A DNA stretch of 22,293 nt from CAYMTN01 sp964393335 (GTDB lineage Bacteria; Chloroflexota; Anaerolineae; Aggregatilineales; Aggregatilineaceae): NCBI GenBank assembly GCA_964393335.1, contig CAYMTN010000070.1, positions 1 through 22,293 of the forward strand, read 5' to 3'. The position numbers and the translations under genes were made by a program. Shown one piece after another: positions 14,914 through 22,293 of the stretch (position 1 is its first letter; every line of letters begins with the position of its first letter). Below the pieces are notes generated by a model that was not told the DNA's origin, did not search any database, and was given only the letters and a program-made list of their open reading frames with translations.

Positions 14914-16704
14914 ATGATGAAGCGATTGGTTTTGATCGTGGCTGTCGTGCTGCTGGTATCGCCTATCGGGAACACCGCCGCGCAAGATGCTGGCGACGGG
15001 ACCCAACCTACAAGCCATGCGTATTTCAGCCAGGACACGCTGGTATTTCGAGGAATCACTGGCAAAGTCCTTCAGCGCACCGTGACGTTGGTGGTTGATG
15101 GTGATCCGATCACCGGGTTACAAATCATCCGGGATGATCTTGTCGACGCGGATGCCGGGATCATCAAGGGCAGCGATATCACCGTCGCCCCTGAAACAGT
15201 GAGCGAGATCAGCGCCCAACAGGTTTTCGAGTTCACCATAGGCGGAGTCGAGGAACCAGGCCATTATACGGGGGCATTTGAATTTCGCTACGACGATCAA
15301 CCGGGGGACCAAACGCTGGCCCTGAATTTCGACGTGACATTTTGGAGCACGCCACAGGTGGATGCCGATGTCAACTCAAAGAACCTGACGATCTTCGCAG
15401 AACAGCCCGTTTTTGATTTCCCATATTCGGGATCAGCTTCAGGCGCGATCGATAGCGATTCACAAGGCGAAGCCGTGATCTATCTTAAACAAAGCGCTGC
15501 CGGTCAAGCCCGTATTCAGGATATTCATGCTTTGTCCTTTGTGGGCGCTGCCGGGCGTTCGCTCCCGGCTCACGCCGTGGGTGCGCAACTATTAGGCGAA
15601 CCGGTGATCGGCCAAAATGATTCGGTCGCTGTGCGCGTGTGGTTTGCCGGAAACAACATCCGGCCAGGAGAATATAACGGCACGCTGGTTGCCCGAATTG
15701 AGAATCAGCCAACGGCGGTTGAAATCCCACTCAAGATACAGGTGAAACACGGTTGGCTCTGGCCGCTGATGATTCTCTGCATTGGCCTTGCCGCCGCGTA
15801 TTTGTTTAGCTGGTGGAACAGCCAGGGGAAAGAACTGCAAAAACTGGTGGGTGACATCAAAGAAACCGTCAAGGCTGTCAACGAGGGCAAGTACATTCCG
15901 GATAACGTGAGAACGGAAACGCTTAACGCGCTCAGATCACTGTTCAACGACATCGACGAGAATAAGCCCGCCGACACGATCAGGCAGGAATATGATGGCC
16001 TAAAGACTCTTATTTCAGACACACAGGCCACATTCCAAGCATTCGTCGCGGCCAATCTGAACGCGCAGACGCCAGACTCACTGAGACAACAGGTCGAGAA
16101 TCTTAAGTTCGTCACGATCATACGGGTGGGTCTGCTCGGCGATCTGGACAAAATCAAAGAAAAATGCATCCAGGGCGATTATGCTTCCCTTGAAGCGGCC
16201 CAAAAGGAACTGGACGAAGTCCGGCGAATTTATGAGGAAGTCAGCCTCATTCTGAAACATCTCATGGAACATAGCCAGGGGCAGGGGGTTTCTCAAGCCG
16301 ACAGAGACCGAATCATTGACGAAATTGGTATAACGGAGTCGACTCAACTGCGGGAAGTAGTCAACGCGTGGCTAAGAGAGATGCAAAAACCGGAGTATGA
16401 TCGCATCGCTACAGGTGGTTCCCTCAGCGCAGCAGTCCAACCTGTGGACCAGAAGAGGTTCGCTGGACGGCTTACGTTGAGCATAAAGCGACATTTAGTG
16501 TTGCAGGGCGTTGGTTCAATTGTGACGATAGTTGTGTACACGTTCGTGTTGATGATTGGCTGGCTTACGCTGTATGTCAACAATCCTACCTTCGGGTCCG
16601 ATTCAATGGATTATGTGACGTTGTTTCTTTGGGGTGCAACGCTGGAATCATTCCGAGGCCAAACCGACATCACGTTTGCCACATTCAAGAACGTCGTAAA
16701 ATAG
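14914..16704 (+). CDS. Membrane protein: signal peptide, outside beta domain, TM helix, long helical inside region, C-terminal TM helices
   Basis: The frame is open from ATG 14890, but ATG 14914 is preferred: AGAGGAAA (14901-14908) is at proper distance and translation then starts with a clean signal peptide (M-M-K-R tip, hydrophobic core, A-A-Q-D). About 260 residues of beta-type sequence follow outside the membrane. A transmembrane helix starts near 15750 (W-L-W-P-L-M-I-L core), then about 220 residues of charged helical, probably coiled-coil sequence that would be cytoplasmic. Near the C-terminus come a second hydrophobic segment (about 16495-16585) and a third short one containing D-Y-V-T-L-F-L-W-G. 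That last motif recalls membrane partners beside CHAT or NACHT-type proteins in other bacteria, from memory only. It is the last gene of the cluster. Likely role: sensor, anchor or membrane effector of the system. Confidence 0.82.
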   Translation: MMKRLVLIVAVVLLVSPIGNTAAQDAGDGTQPTSHAYFSQDTLVFRGITGKVLQRTVTLVVDGDPITGLQIIRDDLVDADAGIIKGSDITVAPETVSEISAQQVFEFTIGGVEEPGHYTGAFEFRYDDQPGDQTLALNFDVTFWSTPQVDADVNSKNLTIFAEQPVFDFPYSGSASGAIDSDSQGEAVIYLKQSAAGQARIQDIHALSFVGAAGRSLPAHAVGAQLLGEPVIGQNDSVAVRVWFAGNNIRPGEYNGTLVARIENQPTAVEIPLKIQVKHGWLWPLMILCIGLAAAYLFSWWNSQGKELQKLVGDIKETVKAVNEGKYIPDNVRTETLNALRSLFNDIDENKPADTIRQEYDGLKTLISDTQATFQAFVAANLNAQTPDSLRQQVENLKFVTIIRVGLLGDLDKIKEKCIQGDYASLEAAQKELDEVRRIYEEVSLILKHLMEHSQGQGVSQADRDRIIDEIGITESTQLREVVNAWLREMQKPEYDRIATGGSLSAAVQPVDQKRFAGRLTLSIKRHLVLQGVGSIVTIVVYTFVLMIGWLTLYVNNPTFGSDSMDYVTLFLWGATLESFRGQTDITFATFKNVVK

Positions 16705-16767
16705 AACCGTATCGACCCTGGCTTGACGTTGTGGCTCACGTTTGATGTCTCTATGGTAGATTCTGCT

Positions 16768-16833
16768 GAGACTTTCTTCGCCATATGCCTGCTCCTTCGT
16801 TGCTCTGTTTGGCGTTGAAAGTCTCCGTTTTTT
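16768..16833 (+). terminator. Long-stem intrinsic terminator after the conflict-type cluster
   Basis: GAGACTTTC (16768-16776) pairs perfectly with GAAAGTCTC (16817-16825). Inside it CGCC (16779-16782) pairs with GGCG (16811-16814) after a symmetric TT/TT bulge, and six T follow at 16828-16833. It begins 64 bp after the stop of the membrane-protein gene on the same strand. The loop is about 28 nt, longer than usual. It would also separate this transcript from the convergent minus-strand operon. Confidence 0.6.
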
Positions 16834-16876
16834 AGATCTGCCCGGCCAATTCTGACACGGAACAGGAGGCGCAACA

Positions 16877-18844
16877 TCATGAGTCCGGCTTACCACTTAC
16901 TTGCAGGCGGTATCCGCCTCCCCTCACCGTAAGAATATAACGCGGGCTACGAGGATATGGCTCAATATCCTCTCGCAGGAGCTTAATCAAGGAATTGATG
17001 CGGCTTTCTTGCTGAGCATTGCGCGGTTGGTAGGTCTCATCGAATACGGTCTTCATAATCGTCCGGCGGCTCAGAATCGTCCCCCTGTTCTCAAACAGAA
17101 GCTGCAAGAGCGCTTTCTTGTGTCCCATCAGGATCATCAGATAACGATCCCCAATCCAAACCATTCCATCCTCATTCATGCGTAACTCACCTGCCAATGG
17201 TGTATTGACAGTCTCACTGTCTAGCCAACCGGCAACCATGGATGCTCCCAGTAGCAGATGAACTCCCCGACTCAGGTCAGCCCGGGTGTGGAAAGCTTGT
17301 GGGTCATAACTGGCCATGGCACCTACAGCCCACACCAGAAGGCCAGCATAATAAGGCAGTGGATTAGGACCAGTCTCCGTGCTGGCTTGCCACCTGATCT
17401 GTTCGATGACATTGACGCTCGTTCGCAAATTTGGGATCACGTCCCCATTCCGCAACCGTTCGTGGAGCTGAGTCGGTGTCACCAAACATTCCTCGAATTC
17501 CTGCCAGGCCAGCACATCGGGTGCCTGGCTAAGTTCAAAACGGATCGCTGCTTCCAGGCAGACAAAATCCCACCACTGGGGAGCCAGGCCTGCAAATGCA
17601 AAATCAGTCAACCATGCCTGTTGCTCGGAGTCAATCAGTACGTTATCAGCCGTGAGTCTACCTGGGGAGACCCTACACGTTACGGGAGCATCGTGCTGGA
17701 CTAACAGAGCATATGCGGTTGCCACAGGGTCCGGATAGGTCAGAAGGGGCTGGTTAGGGAAACTAAACGTGATGAGCTGGTCGTGGCGCTTGATTTCCAT
17801 GGTGCCAAATGGCCGAACAGCCTGTATCAGGGATTCTACCTGCTGTTCGGCCTCTTTCTGAGAGGTGATATCGTTCAGCAGGCCCGTCCATAGGCGGTAG
17901 AGTGCCATCAAGTCAAGGGTTTCTACTTTATGTCCGTGTTGGTGCCAGGCTGGCAGGACCTCGTCCAGCAGATTGGAGAATGCCGCTTTTAGGGGACGTT
18001 CTTTGCCGCCTTGAAAAAGAACTCTGACCGTCTGCAACGTCTCAATATCAGCATCCGGCAGTCCATAAGCATTTACGCCAAAGTGCAGTGTTTCCGCCCT
18101 GCTCTCTGGTCTGGTTTCCCGTTGAGTCTTTGGGGTAAATTCGGTGGCATACTCCCATTCTTTGGCCAGTGCTTCCCGATCTCCGCAGATCAAGAGACAA
18201 GGGACCGTCACCCCGTTTGATGAGCGAGCTACAGCGGAGAGACAGAGATGTCCCTTGCTGTGCCACAACAATTCACCGATCCACGCCTGGCTGTAATCAT
18301 AAAACAACCGGCGGATGAGATCTTCCAGTTCACTGGCGAGATGCACCAGGGTATCAGCCGGCAGGCCGGGTTGCAGCAGATTGACCAGGTGTAAGAAAGA
18401 TAGCGGGTTCCGCTGGTCCCACTGGATTTCCAGGTCCCAATTGATGCGCACATTGTTGGCAAAAGCTTGCCGGATTGCCTGTCTGAGCGCGCGTGGTCCT
18501 TCGTATTTAGCAATGAAGTCAACACCTGAGACCAGTCCTTTTTCATCAGGAGCCAGTACACCTCGTACGTACTCAAAACTTGGATAGGCGGTCAGGATGA
18601 TTTTGGGAATGGAGGCAAATTCGGGGTTTCGAGCCACAAGTAAACCGCTGATGTCATTCTCGTCGCGTTCATCCTCCATGCGAATATCAAGAATAGCCAG
18701 ATGAATCCACCTGTGCCTTAGTAGTTCCTCGGCATCTTTTGTTGAAGAAGCCCTTAGAACACAGTAGCCGTCCTCTTCCAACAAACCGCCCCATTTTTCT
18801 AAGGCTGTTATGTCATTATCCATCAACAAAATCGTGTCCGGCAT
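16877..18844 (-). CDS. Receiver / phosphotransferase-like pseudokinase / OmpR-type winged-helix regulator
   Basis: ATG 18844 is preceded by GGGAGGA. Residues 1-125 are a response-regulator receiver: acidic pair Asp9/Asp11, phosphoacceptor Asp53 in I-L-D-I-R-M-E-D, then I-I-L-T-A and the conserved Lys in F-I-A-K-Y-E-G-P. The middle (about 130-550) resembles an aminoglycoside-phosphotransferase-type kinase fold: A-D-N-V-L-I-D then A-W-L-T-D-F-A-F-A-G keep the Asn and metal-binding Asp, but the usual H-G-D-L is P-G-R-L (about 396-399), so the catalytic Asp is missing. Similar domains were described as ternary-complex-associated domains in conflict systems; that match is tentative. Residues about 555-650 are an OmpR-type DNA-binding winged helix with the terminal Y-I-L-T-V-R-G-G-G-Y-R-L. 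It is the last gene of the minus-strand unit, 27 bp after its neighbour. Probable role: phosphorylation-controlled transcription factor. Confidence 0.85.
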   Translation of the reverse strand: MPDTILLMDNDITALEKWGGLLEEDGYCVLRASSTKDAEELLRHRWIHLAILDIRMEDERDENDISGLLVARNPEFASIPKIILTAYPSFEYVRGVLAPDEKGLVSGVDFIAKYEGPRALRQAIRQAFANNVRINWDLEIQWDQRNPLSFLHLVNLLQPGLPADTLVHLASELEDLIRRLFYDYSQAWIGELLWHSKGHLCLSAVARSSNGVTVPCLLICGDREALAKEWEYATEFTPKTQRETRPESRAETLHFGVNAYGLPDADIETLQTVRVLFQGGKERPLKAAFSNLLDEVLPAWHQHGHKVETLDLMALYRLWTGLLNDITSQKEAEQQVESLIQAVRPFGTMEIKRHDQLITFSFPNQPLLTYPDPVATAYALLVQHDAPVTCRVSPGRLTADNVLIDSEQQAWLTDFAFAGLAPQWWDFVCLEAAIRFELSQAPDVLAWQEFEECLVTPTQLHERLRNGDVIPNLRTSVNVIEQIRWQASTETGPNPLPYYAGLLVWAVGAMASYDPQAFHTRADLSRGVHLLLGASMVAGWLDSETVNTPLAGELRMNEDGMVWIGDRYLMILMGHKKALLQLLFENRGTILSRRTIMKTVFDETYQPRNAQQESRINSLIKLLREDIEPYPRSPRYILTVRGGGYRLQVSGKPDS

Positions 18845-18871
18845 CGTGTCCTCCCGCTGGTCATTGCTCGA

Positions 18872-19753
18872 TTACGGATTCCCGGCACCCGGTTTGATCT
18901 CCGAGTTCATGTCCCCAGGCACAAGAGACACAGATGTCTCGCCTGTCGTGCGCGGATACCAGCTGCTTATCACCGCATAGATCATCTTCTCAATACAGGC
19001 ATTCTCCCGTGCGGATGGCAGTCTTTCAGCAACGGAAAGCAGGAACTCAACCCCATAGGTCTGCAATAATTCTTGATGGTACAAATCCATACGTTGATTG
19101 GCGAGATGCGCACCCCTGAGAAACAGATATCCCAGGGCTTCCAGAATAAGCCCAGCCGCTGAGCCCACTACGCCCATGGTTAGTCCGTCATCCATGGCAC
19201 CCGAGAAAGCGATCCCAATTACTAAAATGATGAGCGAAAAACCGGCGATAGACAAAACAAATGACGCCACAAAATACCATTTTGCTTGAGAACGAATGAC
19301 CCTATGATCATCTTTTATCTGTTCAGATACTTTGGACGCCAGCAAGTTGAGGCGCGGCCATACTTCAAAGGCGCGGCGGACCTCGTCGAGTAATACCCTG
19401 GGACCTTCCTCCTTGCCCACAAATGCAACTACGGCGGGTGGCTCATCACCAACGATCTGCCAAACTTTGCGTTGCTCGTCGAGGGGCACCTTTTGGCCGG
19501 TAAAAATGATCTTGGGAATGTGACCGAATGCCTTGTCGATAGCCAGTTCCAGACCACTAAAATCCGACGCTAACGCATCGTCTTCGAGTCGCATGTCGAT
19601 GATTGCCAGATCAATCCGGCTGCTTTCAAGCTCGGCGCGGGCGTCTCGGGGCGTAGCTGCCAAACGGACATTGTAGCCAGATTCACGCAGAAACGCGCCC
19701 CATTTTTGTCGATCGCTTTCAATGTTGTCAGCAAACAAGATAGTGTATTTCAT
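18872..19753 (-). CDS. Receiver domain fused to a two-helix membrane domain (TRADD-N-associated-like)
   Basis: ATG 19753 follows AAGGGAAAT. Residues 1-130 form a receiver closely related to that of the downstream regulator: Asp9, phosphoacceptor Asp53 in I-I-D-M-R-L-E-D, F-S-G-L-E-L-A and the shared K-E-E-G-P-R-x-L-x-x-x-x-R-x-A-F ending. A helical linker leads to two adjacent hydrophobic helices (about residues 162-187 and 193-215) separated by a short D-D-G-L turn, then a helical tail with R-M-D-x-Y-H-x-E-L. This layout resembles the small two-transmembrane domain reported next to bacterial TRADD-N domains (assignment from memory). It has no output DNA-binding or enzyme domain. It probably places a phosphorylation switch at the membrane. 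Spacing to neighbours is 14 bp upstream and 27 bp downstream, so it is one operon. Confidence 0.82.
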   Translation of the reverse strand: MKYTILFADNIESDRQKWGAFLRESGYNVRLAATPRDARAELESSRIDLAIIDMRLEDDALASDFSGLELAIDKAFGHIPKIIFTGQKVPLDEQRKVWQIVGDEPPAVVAFVGKEEGPRVLLDEVRRAFEVWPRLNLLASKVSEQIKDDHRVIRSQAKWYFVASFVLSIAGFSLIILVIGIAFSGAMDDGLTMGVVGSAAGLILEALGYLFLRGAHLANQRMDLYHQELLQTYGVEFLLSVAERLPSARENACIEKMIYAVISSWYPRTTGETSVSLVPGDMNSEIKPGAGNP

Positions 19754-19767
19754 GATTTCCCTTGGAA

Positions 19768-20151
19768 TTATTTCCCCGCCTCGCCAACCTGACGTATCTC
19801 AGGATCACCACCTCGCAGCATATTCAAGATAGCATCCTCACTATCAGCCTTTCTCACGTAATCCGTAGCTCCAGTCAATAGTATACTTCTGGCCTGTTTC
19901 CACTGAGGGGTAGATGACACCACGACGATACGGACTCGAGGTGCATTGGAGCGAATGTGCTTAACGATTGACACCAAGTCATGACTTACGTCTGCATCGA
20001 GAATAACCAACTCGCATTCCAGATGGGTCGTCTTCAAAAGGGCCGAGTGGTCCATCACCCGAAAAGACTTGCCCAACTTGAGCGCGGCCCGACGCAGAGA
20101 CTCGATCCAATGGGGATCGCTCTGTCCATCTGCAAAAATCATCTTTGTCAT
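19768..20151 (-). CDS. Stand-alone response-regulator receiver, 127 aa
   Basis: A single receiver-like domain: an acidic residue at Asp8, phosphoacceptor Asp52 in V-I-L-D-A-D, V-V-V-S-S-T at beta-4, and Lys107-region T-D-Y-V-R-K-A-D at beta-5. It is diverged from the two receivers downstream: it lacks their paired acidic residues and their E-G-P ending, so it belongs to a different receiver line. The start at ATG 20151 lies 19 bp after the kinase stop and has a poor ribosome-binding site, which suggests translation coupled to the kinase gene. It may act as a CheY-like shuttle or phosphate sink between the kinase and the two multi-domain receivers. Confidence 0.78.
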   Translation of the reverse strand: MTKMIFADGQSDPHWIESLRRAALKLGKSFRVMDHSALLKTTHLECELVILDADVSHDLVSIVKHIRSNAPRVRIVVVSSTPQWKQARSILLTGATDYVRKADSEDAILNMLRGGDPEIRQVGEAGK

Positions 20152-20170
20152 GCCAGGGTCCAGGGACTGT

Positions 20171-22293
20171 TCACTTACCGACTTCGACAGGCAAGGAAAT
20201 TGCTATGGTTGTCCCTGATGGACCTGTTTCCTGGATAACAATACTGCCCTGATAAGCCTCAAAAATGTTTCTTGCCAATACAAGGCCGATGCCAGCCCCC
20301 CTACTGTACCTGGCCTTTTCTATCGGTTTTTGGAAAACCCTGTCCCTTATCTCCTCAGGAATACCCGGTCCTGTATCCCAGACGAGAATAGTCACTCTAT
20401 CTCCTGCCAGACCTGTCCTTACCGTTAGTCGTTTCGGATCACTATCGGCTTCCAACATGGCTTGCACCGCATTGTCCACCACAATTTCCAGACCTCGCCG
20501 GAGCCACCCCTCGCTGGCCCTCACCGTTGCTCTGTCATCCAAATCTGGCTGAAGCTTAAGGTCAAGTTGTATCCCCGCATATCGCGACTGTCCCCACAAA
20601 TTAAACAGATAGCCCTGAACAATCTTGTTGACTCGAACCGAACTGACCGAGTCTTCAGCCGATAAAGGTGCCGTTATGGGAATATCCTTGATCCCCTGCA
20701 CCGTCACTTCCAAAACACTCAATCTCTCCAGGCCGCCCGGAATGTCCCCTTTCAGGAGCGCCATTCGCACCGACTCCGCGTCGACCAGAGATTTTCCTAC
20801 TTCCTTTTTTATGTCATGCCCCCAGACGGTGCTTACCATCCTCATCCAATCCAGGGCCGTAGACGACCCTACCAGCCCCCTGATTTGCTCCAAATCACGG
20901 TAGCGATGTTCTAGTTCAGCAAACATCTGTGCATTCCGGATGGCTGATGCTGCCTGTGAAGCCAACGATTCGAGGCACTGCCGATCCTCCTCGTCAAAAA
21001 CCTTGCGCTCCGGGTGTTCGACGTTGATGACACCCACTACCTTGTCACCCAGCTTGATCGGTACGGCCAGCTCCGAATGAGTCGCCGGGTCATACTCGAT
21101 GTAATAATCTTTAACGAGAGTTACATCCGGTACGAGTTGCGACCGGCCAGTCTGGACGGCCCTGCCCATTATTCCGATCCGGCGACTGCGCTTAAGATCA
21201 ATGACACCTAACTTTCGTCTCAGTATCGGTAGATGTTCCGCCGGCCATGCCGCTTCGACTTGAAGCTTGCTGTCCTTCAACAATGCAAGATAACTCAGGT
21301 GGGCCTGTTTTCCAGAACTGCCCGTGATCAGCCGGGCCTGCTCAACAATGCGGCTGAGAATTTCGTCCGTAGCCAGCGTACTGGTTACGGCCCTGCTAGC
21401 TTCGTAGACGGCACTTAAAGCGTTGGCTTTCCGTGAGATATCGTCATAGAGTTGGGCATTGTGGATGGCCACAGCCGCCTGGTCGGCAAAGAGTCCGATC
21501 TCGGCCAATTCCTCGCTCGTGAAAGTGTGATGATTGCGATAGTTTACAAACATCACTCCCACTTTTTGCTCCACTGCTTTCAGCGGAATCGCAACGCACG
21601 ATTCGATTTTTTCTTCCTTTACAAACCTGCGCCCCTGAAAGAGCAGATCGTCAGCCGTATTCTCCACGATGTAAGGCGCGTCTTGCCGAATCATTTCGTA
21701 TACAATCGAATCCTCCAACACCCGGTCAAGGAGACTGGCTCGATCTGTATGCCATACGCCCGTCATGGTAGGAGGGTAGCTTAATTGATTTGCATGTCTA
21801 GACTGGTGGTATACATACAATGTCACGGCATCACAATTGAGCACCTGCTTGATTCCCTCGACGATCGTGTCCAGAGTAGCTTGCAGGTTCTCCTGCACGC
21901 TTGCTTTTGCCACGATCCGTGTAGTCTCGTGCGACTGTCTTGCCTGCTCCAGAAGCCGTGCTTTCTTGAGAGTAAGCGCGGCGTGGTAAGCGAACGTCTC
22001 CAGCATGGACCGGTCGCCGTCATCAAATCCCCGCACGTGCGCGTAGTTTACATAAAGAACGCCTAACGTGTCTCCTTCGACTCGCAGAGCGATCCCTTGA
22101 AAGGATTTCACCTTAAGGGCTCCCCGCAACCCACGTGTTCCGGGGCCAAGAAAGTCGTACTGGTTGGCATCCACATCGGTCACAGGCAGGTAGATCCGTT
22201 TCATGACATTCTCGGCGGTGCCACCGCGATGTGGCTTGTCCTCCCTGTAATCCCGTATTAGTTTTGGCTCGACTGCATCAGCTACTAATCCGT
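20171..22293 (-). CDS. GAF-domain sensor histidine kinase (5' end outside the window)
   Basis: The first Met in the window is at 22204, but the same frame stays open to the right edge and its translation (G-L-V-A-D-A-V-E, then R-D-Y-R) continues the first GAF domain, so the true start is beyond the window. Counting from 22204, a partial GAF ends near residue 115, a second spans about 130-270 and a third about 285-445 (S-E-L-A-V-P-I, G-V-I-N-V-E-H-P). The likely phosphoacceptor is His463 in W-G-H-D-I-K-K-E. The HATPase domain has V-D-N-A-V-Q-A-M (N box), W-D-T-G-P-G-I-P (G1) and G-A-G-I-G-L-V-L-A (G2). No transmembrane segment is present in the visible part, so it is probably a cytoplasmic sensor. 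It is the first gene of the unit and the natural donor for the three receivers. Confidence 0.9.
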   Translation of the reverse strand, partial: GLVADAVEPKLIRDYREDKPHRGGTAENVMKRIYLPVTDVDANQYDFLGPGTRGLRGALKVKSFQGIALRVEGDTLGVLYVNYAHVRGFDDGDRSMLETFAYHAALTLKKARLLEQARQSHETTRIVAKASVQENLQATLDTIVEGIKQVLNCDAVTLYVYHQSRHANQLSYPPTMTGVWHTDRASLLDRVLEDSIVYEMIRQDAPYIVENTADDLLFQGRRFVKEEKIESCVAIPLKAVEQKVGVMFVNYRNHHTFTSEELAEIGLFADQAAVAIHNAQLYDDISRKANALSAVYEASRAVTSTLATDEILSRIVEQARLITGSSGKQAHLSYLALLKDSKLQVEAAWPAEHLPILRRKLGVIDLKRSRRIGIMGRAVQTGRSQLVPDVTLVKDYYIEYDPATHSELAVPIKLGDKVVGVINVEHPERKVFDEEDRQCLESLASQAASAIRNAQMFAELEHRYRDLEQIRGLVGSSTALDWMRMVSTVWGHDIKKEVGKSLVDAESVRMALLKGDIPGGLERLSVLEVTVQGIKDIPITAPLSAEDSVSSVRVNKIVQGYLFNLWGQSRYAGIQLDLKLQPDLDDRATVRASEGWLRRGLEIVVDNAVQAMLEADSDPKRLTVRTGLAGDRVTILVWDTGPGIPEEIRDRVFQKPIEKARYSRGAGIGLVLARNIFEAYQGSIVIQETGPSGTTIAISLPVEVGK

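Overview
This window reads as a piece of a Chloroflexota-type chromosome (Anaerolineae-like), probably from a metagenome. That guess rests on the protein families: multi-domain secreted proteins with SH3-like modules, CHAT and C25-like proteases, and GAF/receiver signalling arrays. There is no rRNA, tRNA or other phylogenetic marker to confirm it. No CRISPR array, tRNA, rRNA or intact insertion sequence was seen.

Layout. (1) 1-3735, plus strand: two secreted, probably co-transcribed cell-surface or extracellular proteins, closed by a strong hairpin at 3778-3811 that also serves the convergent operon. (2) 3866-6131, minus strand: a sugar kinase of the KDG-kinase type followed by a secreted GH53 galactanase. 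(3) 6145-7507: a decayed stretch with a frameshifted GNAT acetyltransferase (minus) and a broken C39-like peptidase gene (plus). (4) 7604-16704, plus strand: an unusual four-gene cluster. It holds a 1617-residue protein (C25/caspase-like domain, GH25 muramidase, acidic Pro/Ser linker, CHAT protease, McrB-like AAA+ ATPase), a 261-residue partner of the AAA+ module, a stand-alone C25/caspase-like protease paralogous to the N-terminus of the giant protein, and a membrane protein with a large outside domain and a long helical inside region. A terminator-like hairpin lies at 16768-16833. (5) 16877-22293, minus strand and convergent with the cluster: a GAF-rich histidine kinase (start outside the window), a stand-alone receiver, a receiver fused to a two-helix membrane domain, and a receiver with a degenerate phosphotransferase-like domain and an OmpR-type winged helix.

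Interpretation. The 7604-16704 cluster has the parts expected of an NTP-driven bacterial conflict or programmed-death system: an AAA+ switch, two caspase-fold proteases, a wall-degrading muramidase and a membrane partner. The combination in one polypeptide is not one I can match to a described system. In the giant protein the first caspase-like domain has Thr where its paralogue has the catalytic Cys, while the CHAT domain keeps His and Cys. This suggests a division into scaffold and active protease. The neighbouring phosphorelay cluster carries domain types resembling those described in such systems and may be its sensor or regulator, but that link is inference from proximity only.
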